From Ruminococcaceae bacterium AM07-15 (GTDB taxonomy: Bacteria > Bacillota > Clostridia > Oscillospirales > Butyricicoccaceae), in assembly GCA_003477405.1 (NCBI GenBank), contig QUDE01000008.1:73909-137908 (forward strand): 64,000 nucleotides of DNA. Direction: 5' to 3'. The first letter of the stretch is position 1. Each line of letters opens with the position of its first letter. Shown in pieces: positions 61,581 through 64,000 of this stretch. Under the pieces are notes generated by a model. It ran no database searches, had not been told where the DNA came from, and saw nothing but the letters and a program-made list of their open reading frames with translations. The translations under genes and the position numbers were made by a program.

Positions 61581-62388
61581 ACCGGGCGCCCTCCATCAGC
61601 TGCTTGCCATCCATGTGATAGATGGCGTCGATGATCCGGTTGCGGTAAGAGCTGTTGCCCTCGCCCGCTTCCAGACGCTGGAATGCCAGCTCACCGGCCA
61701 GGCCCATCGTAACCACAGCTGCGGCGGCCGCTTCCAGGGTATGCTCCGGATTGGCGGTGACAAAGGCCGCCGTCAGTCCGGACAACTGGCAGCCGGTGCC
61801 GGTGATCTTCCCCATCTCCGGCCGGCCATTGCGAATGACAAAGCACCGCTCCTTGTCGGCTACCAGATCGATGGCGCCGGTAATGGCCACCACGCTGTCA
61901 AAACGAGCGGCCACTTCCTTGGCAAATGCAACGGCAGCATCCAGGTTGTCCTCTGTGACGGCGTCGGACAGATCGGCGTCCACACCCCGGGTCTTGCCGC
62001 TGCCCTGGGCCAGGGTCTTGATTTCGGAGATATTGCCCCGAATGACAGCAAAATGCACCTGCCGGAGCAGATCCAGCGCCGTCTTGGTGCGCAGCGTGCT
62101 GGCACCGGCCCCTACCGGGTCCAGCACCACCGGATGGGAAAGGGCATTGGCCTTTTTCCCGGCGGCAAACATCCCCGGAATGGTACGGCTGTTCAGTGTA
62201 CCGATATTGATATTCAGGCCGCCGCAGATGGAAGTGATCTCCTCCACCTCTCCCAGGTCATCGGCCATAATGGGGCTTCCCCCGCAGGCCAACAGCACAT
62301 TGGCCACATCGTTGACGGTGACATAGTTGGTGATATTGTGGATCAGGGGGGACTTTTCCCGCACATTGTCCAAACAATTACCCAGCAT
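61567..62388 (-). CDS. thiM: Hydroxyethylthiazole kinase
   Basis: A 273-residue kinase salvaging the thiazole half of thiamine. The N-terminal segment SPLIHNITNYVTVNDVANVL, the DPVGAGAS loop and the catalytic Cys motif GTGCQLSG are present. The ATG at 62388 follows AAAAAGGAGG. The frame is open upstream through the riboswitch but without another start. It is the first gene of the thiamine salvage operon; thiC, thiG and other de novo genes are absent here. Confidence 0.95.
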   Translation of the reverse strand: MLGNCLDNVREKSPLIHNITNYVTVNDVANVLLACGGSPIMADDLGEVEEITSICGGLNINIGTLNSRTIPGMFAAGKKANALSHPVVLDPVGAGASTLRTKTALDLLRQVHFAVIRGNISEIKTLAQGSGKTRGVDADLSDAVTEDNLDAAVAFAKEVAARFDSVVAITGAIDLVADKERCFVIRNGRPEMGKITGTGCQLSGLTAAFVTANPEHTLEAAAAAVVTMGLAGELAFQRLEAGEGNSSYRNRIIDAIYHMDGKQLMEGARYEVR

Positions 62389-62408
62389 TTTGCTTCCTCC
62401 TTTTTCAA

Positions 62409-62454
62409 TAAAAAACGCCGCGGGCTTGCCCTCCGGAGAAGGCCTCCCGCGGCG
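62409..62454 (-). terminator. Riboswitch-controlled terminator before thiM
   Basis: On the minus strand CGCCGCGGG (62446-62454) pairs with CCCGCGGCG (62416-62424), followed by TTTTTTATT. It lies directly between the TPP aptamer and the thiM ribosome-binding site, so TPP binding would end transcription here. Confidence 0.9.
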
Positions 62455-62471
62455 AAAACCGCAAACGAATG

Positions 62472-62551
62472 GACTCCCTCCGTTGGCATTACCCAAATCA
62501 GGTAGCAGGTCGAAGCGCACAGCTTCCTCTCAGCCCGTTTGCGAGCTCCCT
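62472..62551 (-). ncRNA. TPP riboswitch (THI element)
   Basis: The minus strand reads GGGAGC, then GGGCTGAGAGG, a variable arm, ACCTGATTTGGGTAATGCC and AACGGAGGGAG. These are the conserved pyrimidine- and pyrophosphate-sensing elements of the TPP aptamer in the normal order. It controls the thiM-thiE-HAD-thiD-tenA operon through the terminator at 62409-62454. Confidence 0.95.
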
Positions 62552-62575
62552 GGTCACGATACGATGTCGTTTTTT

Positions 62576-62604
62576 ATTATAAAACCGGGTGCAAAAAATT
62601 GCAA
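62576..62604 (-). promoter_or_regulatory. Promoter of the thiamine operon
   Basis: Minus strand: TTGCAA (62599-62604), 17 bases, TATAAT (62576-62581). Transcription starts about 20 bases before the aptamer. Confidence 0.8.
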
Positions 62605-62615
62605 GGATTTTGTCC

Positions 62616-63620
62616 TCACATTCCCAGCCAGGGCTGGAGGGCATTGAACAGATATCCCACCAGAATGATCCCCACGGTGCAGATGGCCACAAACACTCCC
62701 AGCAGCCGGGGTTTTACCGCGCGGCGCAGCATAATCAGAGAGGGCAGGGACAAGGTGGTCACCGCCATCATGAAGGAAAGCACGGTGCCCAGCATGGCCC
62801 CTTTGCCCAGCAAAGCCTGGGCCACAGGGATGGTGCCGAAGATATCAGCATACACCGGCACGCCGATGATGGTGGCCAACACCACACCCAAGGGATTTTT
62901 TCCGCCCAGCACCGCTTCCACCCAGCTCTGGGGAATCCAGTTGTGGATCAGCGCTCCAATGCCCACACCGATGAGGATATAGGGAAAGACCTTCCGGAAG
63001 GTGGAAAGCATTTGCTCTTTGGCATAAACCACCCGATCCTTTTGAGTCAGAACCGGCCCCTCGGCCTGAACAGCCACTCCCTGGCGGATAAATTCCTCCA
63101 CCTGATCTTCCAGATGCAGCCGCTGGATGAGGGCGCCCCCCACTATGGCCACAACAAGCCCCAGAATCACATAAAGCACCGCCACTTTGGCTCCAAAAAT
63201 CCCCATCAGCAGCACCAGACTGCCCAGGTCCACCATGGGAGAGGAAATGAGGAAGGAGAAGGTCACCCCAATCGGCAGTCCCGCCCCGGTAAATCCCATA
63301 AAGAGCGGAATGGAAGAACAGGAACAAAAGGGCGTCACCGTTCCCAGGAGGGCCGCCACCAGATTGGCCCCCATTCCCCGGAACCGGCCCAGGATCTTCC
63401 GGCTTCTCTCCGGCGGAAAATAACTTTGCAGATAGGAGACCAAAAAGATCAGCAGACAAAGCAGCACTGTGATTTTGATCACATCATAGAGAAAAAAGTG
63501 CAGACTCCCCCCCATAGGACTGGTTGTATCCACTCCCACTTTGCTCAACCCCCGGCCAATCAGATCATTGAGCCAGGCCATTCCCAGAAGCTGATCCTGC
63601 ACAAAATTCCACAGACTCAT
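62616..63620 (-). CDS. Permease, ArsP/YraQ (UPF0718) family
   Basis: A 334-residue membrane protein with about eight helices. The repeat-half signature GTVTPFCSCSSIPLFMGF, with two cysteines, and the second-half VPVYADIFGTIPVAQALLGKG are typical of the DUF318/ArsP permeases. ArsP exports trivalent organoarsenicals; other relatives have no known substrate. The ATG at 63620 (MSLWNF) follows GGCGGGAGC; an in-frame ATG at 63638 lacks a ribosome-binding site. A strong promoter and an AT-rich partial palindrome lie upstream. Confidence 0.88.
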   Translation of the reverse strand: MSLWNFVQDQLLGMAWLNDLIGRGLSKVGVDTTSPMGGSLHFFLYDVIKITVLLCLLIFLVSYLQSYFPPERSRKILGRFRGMGANLVAALLGTVTPFCSCSSIPLFMGFTGAGLPIGVTFSFLISSPMVDLGSLVLLMGIFGAKVAVLYVILGLVVAIVGGALIQRLHLEDQVEEFIRQGVAVQAEGPVLTQKDRVVYAKEQMLSTFRKVFPYILIGVGIGALIHNWIPQSWVEAVLGGKNPLGVVLATIIGVPVYADIFGTIPVAQALLGKGAMLGTVLSFMMAVTTLSLPSLIMLRRAVKPRLLGVFVAICTVGIILVGYLFNALQPWLGM

Positions 63621-63666
63621 TCTGCTCCCGCCTTTCATAAAATAATTTAAATATTTCGATGTGTCT

Positions 63667-63695
63667 ATTTTATCTCTTCCCCTGGCCCTTGTCAA
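63667..63695 (-). promoter_or_regulatory. Promoter of the ArsP/YraQ-type permease gene
   Basis: Minus strand: perfect TTGACA (63690-63695), 17 bases, TAAAAT (63667-63672). Just downstream, over the likely start of transcription, is an AT-rich partly symmetric block (63640-63656, AAATA...ATTT with central ATTTAAAT) that could be a repressor site. Confidence 0.75.
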
Positions 63696-63749
63696 GAAGA
63701 AATTCACATTCTTCAATATTACCGTTTTACTTCCAAAGATGCAGAAACG

Positions 63750-63785
63750 AAAAAAGAGACACGACCGATTGTCGTGTCTCTTTTT
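63750..63785 (-). terminator. Terminator of the tRNA-Leu gene
   Basis: GAGACACGAC (63756-63765) and GTCGTGTCTC (63771-63780) form a perfect stem with A6 and T5 tracts on either side; on the minus strand it follows the tRNA 3' end directly. Confidence 0.92.
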
Positions 63786-63786
63786 C

Positions 63787-63869
63787 TGGTGCGGTCAACG
63801 GGACTTGAACCCGTATGGTTGCCCACACGCCCCTCAAACGTGCGCGTCTGCCTGTTCCGCCATGACCGC
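63787..63869 (-). tRNA. tRNA-Leu (anticodon GAG)
   Basis: The minus strand starts GCGGTCATGGCGGAACAGGC and ends with the matching acceptor TGACCGC, discriminator A and an encoded CCA. The anticodon loop TTTGAGG gives anticodon GAG, reading CUC and CUU. The T arm ACGGGTTCAAGTCCCGT is perfect and a long variable arm, as in class II tRNAs, is present. Confidence 0.95.
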
Positions 63870-63890
63870 ATGGATTGAATTAGCTTGTTT

Positions 63891-63919
63891 ATTTTATCAC
63901 ACTGCCCCCCAAAATGCAA
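63891..63919 (-). promoter_or_regulatory. Promoter of tRNA-Leu
   Basis: Minus strand: TTGCAT (63914-63919), 17 bases, TAAAAT (63891-63896) with an upstream TG. Confidence 0.7.
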
Positions 63920-63936
63920 GAGCTATTCCTGGGGTT

Positions 63937-63964
63937 TTCCAAAAAAATCTGTAGGTGTTACAAT
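63937..63964 (+). promoter_or_regulatory. Possible promoter pointing out of the window
   Basis: TTCCAA (63937-63942), 16 bases, TACAAT (63959-63964) preceded by TGT. Any gene it serves would start beyond 64000, so support is weak. Confidence 0.3.
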
Positions 63965-64000
63965 GATGTGTGACAAATAGAAAAAAGAAGAGCGAATAGG

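Noticed and set aside
63787..63869. tRNA-Leu as an integration site for a mobile element
   Set aside because: No integrase, no repeated 3' tRNA segment and ordinary housekeeping genes beside it.
63951..63975. TGTTACA...TGTGACA element near the right edge
   Set aside because: Short half-sites with poor symmetry; no gene visible to regulate within the window.

Overview
The window reads as chromosome of a monoderm Firmicute of class Clostridia, probably Oscillospirales/Ruminococcaceae-like. This is inferred from moderately high GC, strong AGGAGG ribosome-binding sites, TTGACA/TATAAT promoters with frequent extended -10 elements, a V/A-type ATPase operon, an RNase J, a type IV pilus locus without a secretin, and salvage-type thiamine genes. 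It is densely packed, with many 4-bp ATGA overlaps. I see no phage, insertion sequence, CRISPR array or rRNA.

Layout. 1-4.6 kb: end of a TauE/SafE permease, RNase J, an MGMT-like protein, a small membrane protein, a YczE-type membrane protein with a large inverted repeat at its promoter, and an MBL-fold hydrolase. 4.6-24.7 kb (minus): two cyclic-di-GMP enzymes followed without an obvious terminator by a complete type IV pilus operon: a giant 2153-residue pilin-like GLUG adhesin, three minor pilins, PilB, PilT, PilC, major pilin, prepilin peptidase, PilM, PilN and PilO. PilB carries a two-motif MshEN-type N-terminus, a known c-di-GMP-binding fold, so signal synthesis, breakdown and read-out sit in one gene block. 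24.9-32.5 kb: a secreted repeat protein, an ECF S component, CCA-adding enzyme plus PflX-like radical SAM protein, an SLH-anchored M14 peptidase and a Cof-type phosphatase. 32.6-41.2 kb (minus): nine-gene V/A-type ATPase operon. 41.5-48.9 kb (plus): amidohydrolase, a TetR regulator with a heterodimeric ABC exporter, and a lipoprotein. 49-57.3 kb (minus): pyrB-carA-carB-pyrK-pyrD-pyrF-pyrE behind a promoter and an attenuator-like hairpin. 57.4-58.6 kb: a radical SAM protein and a DUF1653 protein. 58.7-62.6 kb (minus): thiM-thiE-HAD phosphatase-thiD-tenA under a TPP riboswitch. 62.6-64 kb: an ArsP/YraQ-type permease and a tRNA-Leu(GAG).

Most notable: (1) CarA has lost both the catalytic cysteine and the catalytic histidine of its glutaminase site, suggesting an ammonia-fed carbamoyl phosphate synthetase; (2) the c-di-GMP/type IV pilus block with a giant adhesin grafted onto a pilin stem; (3) the asymmetric ABC exporter whose degenerate residues all fall in one nucleotide site; (4) a perfect 16-bp inverted repeat over the start of transcription of the YczE-type gene. 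All calls are from reading the sequence; no database search was run.
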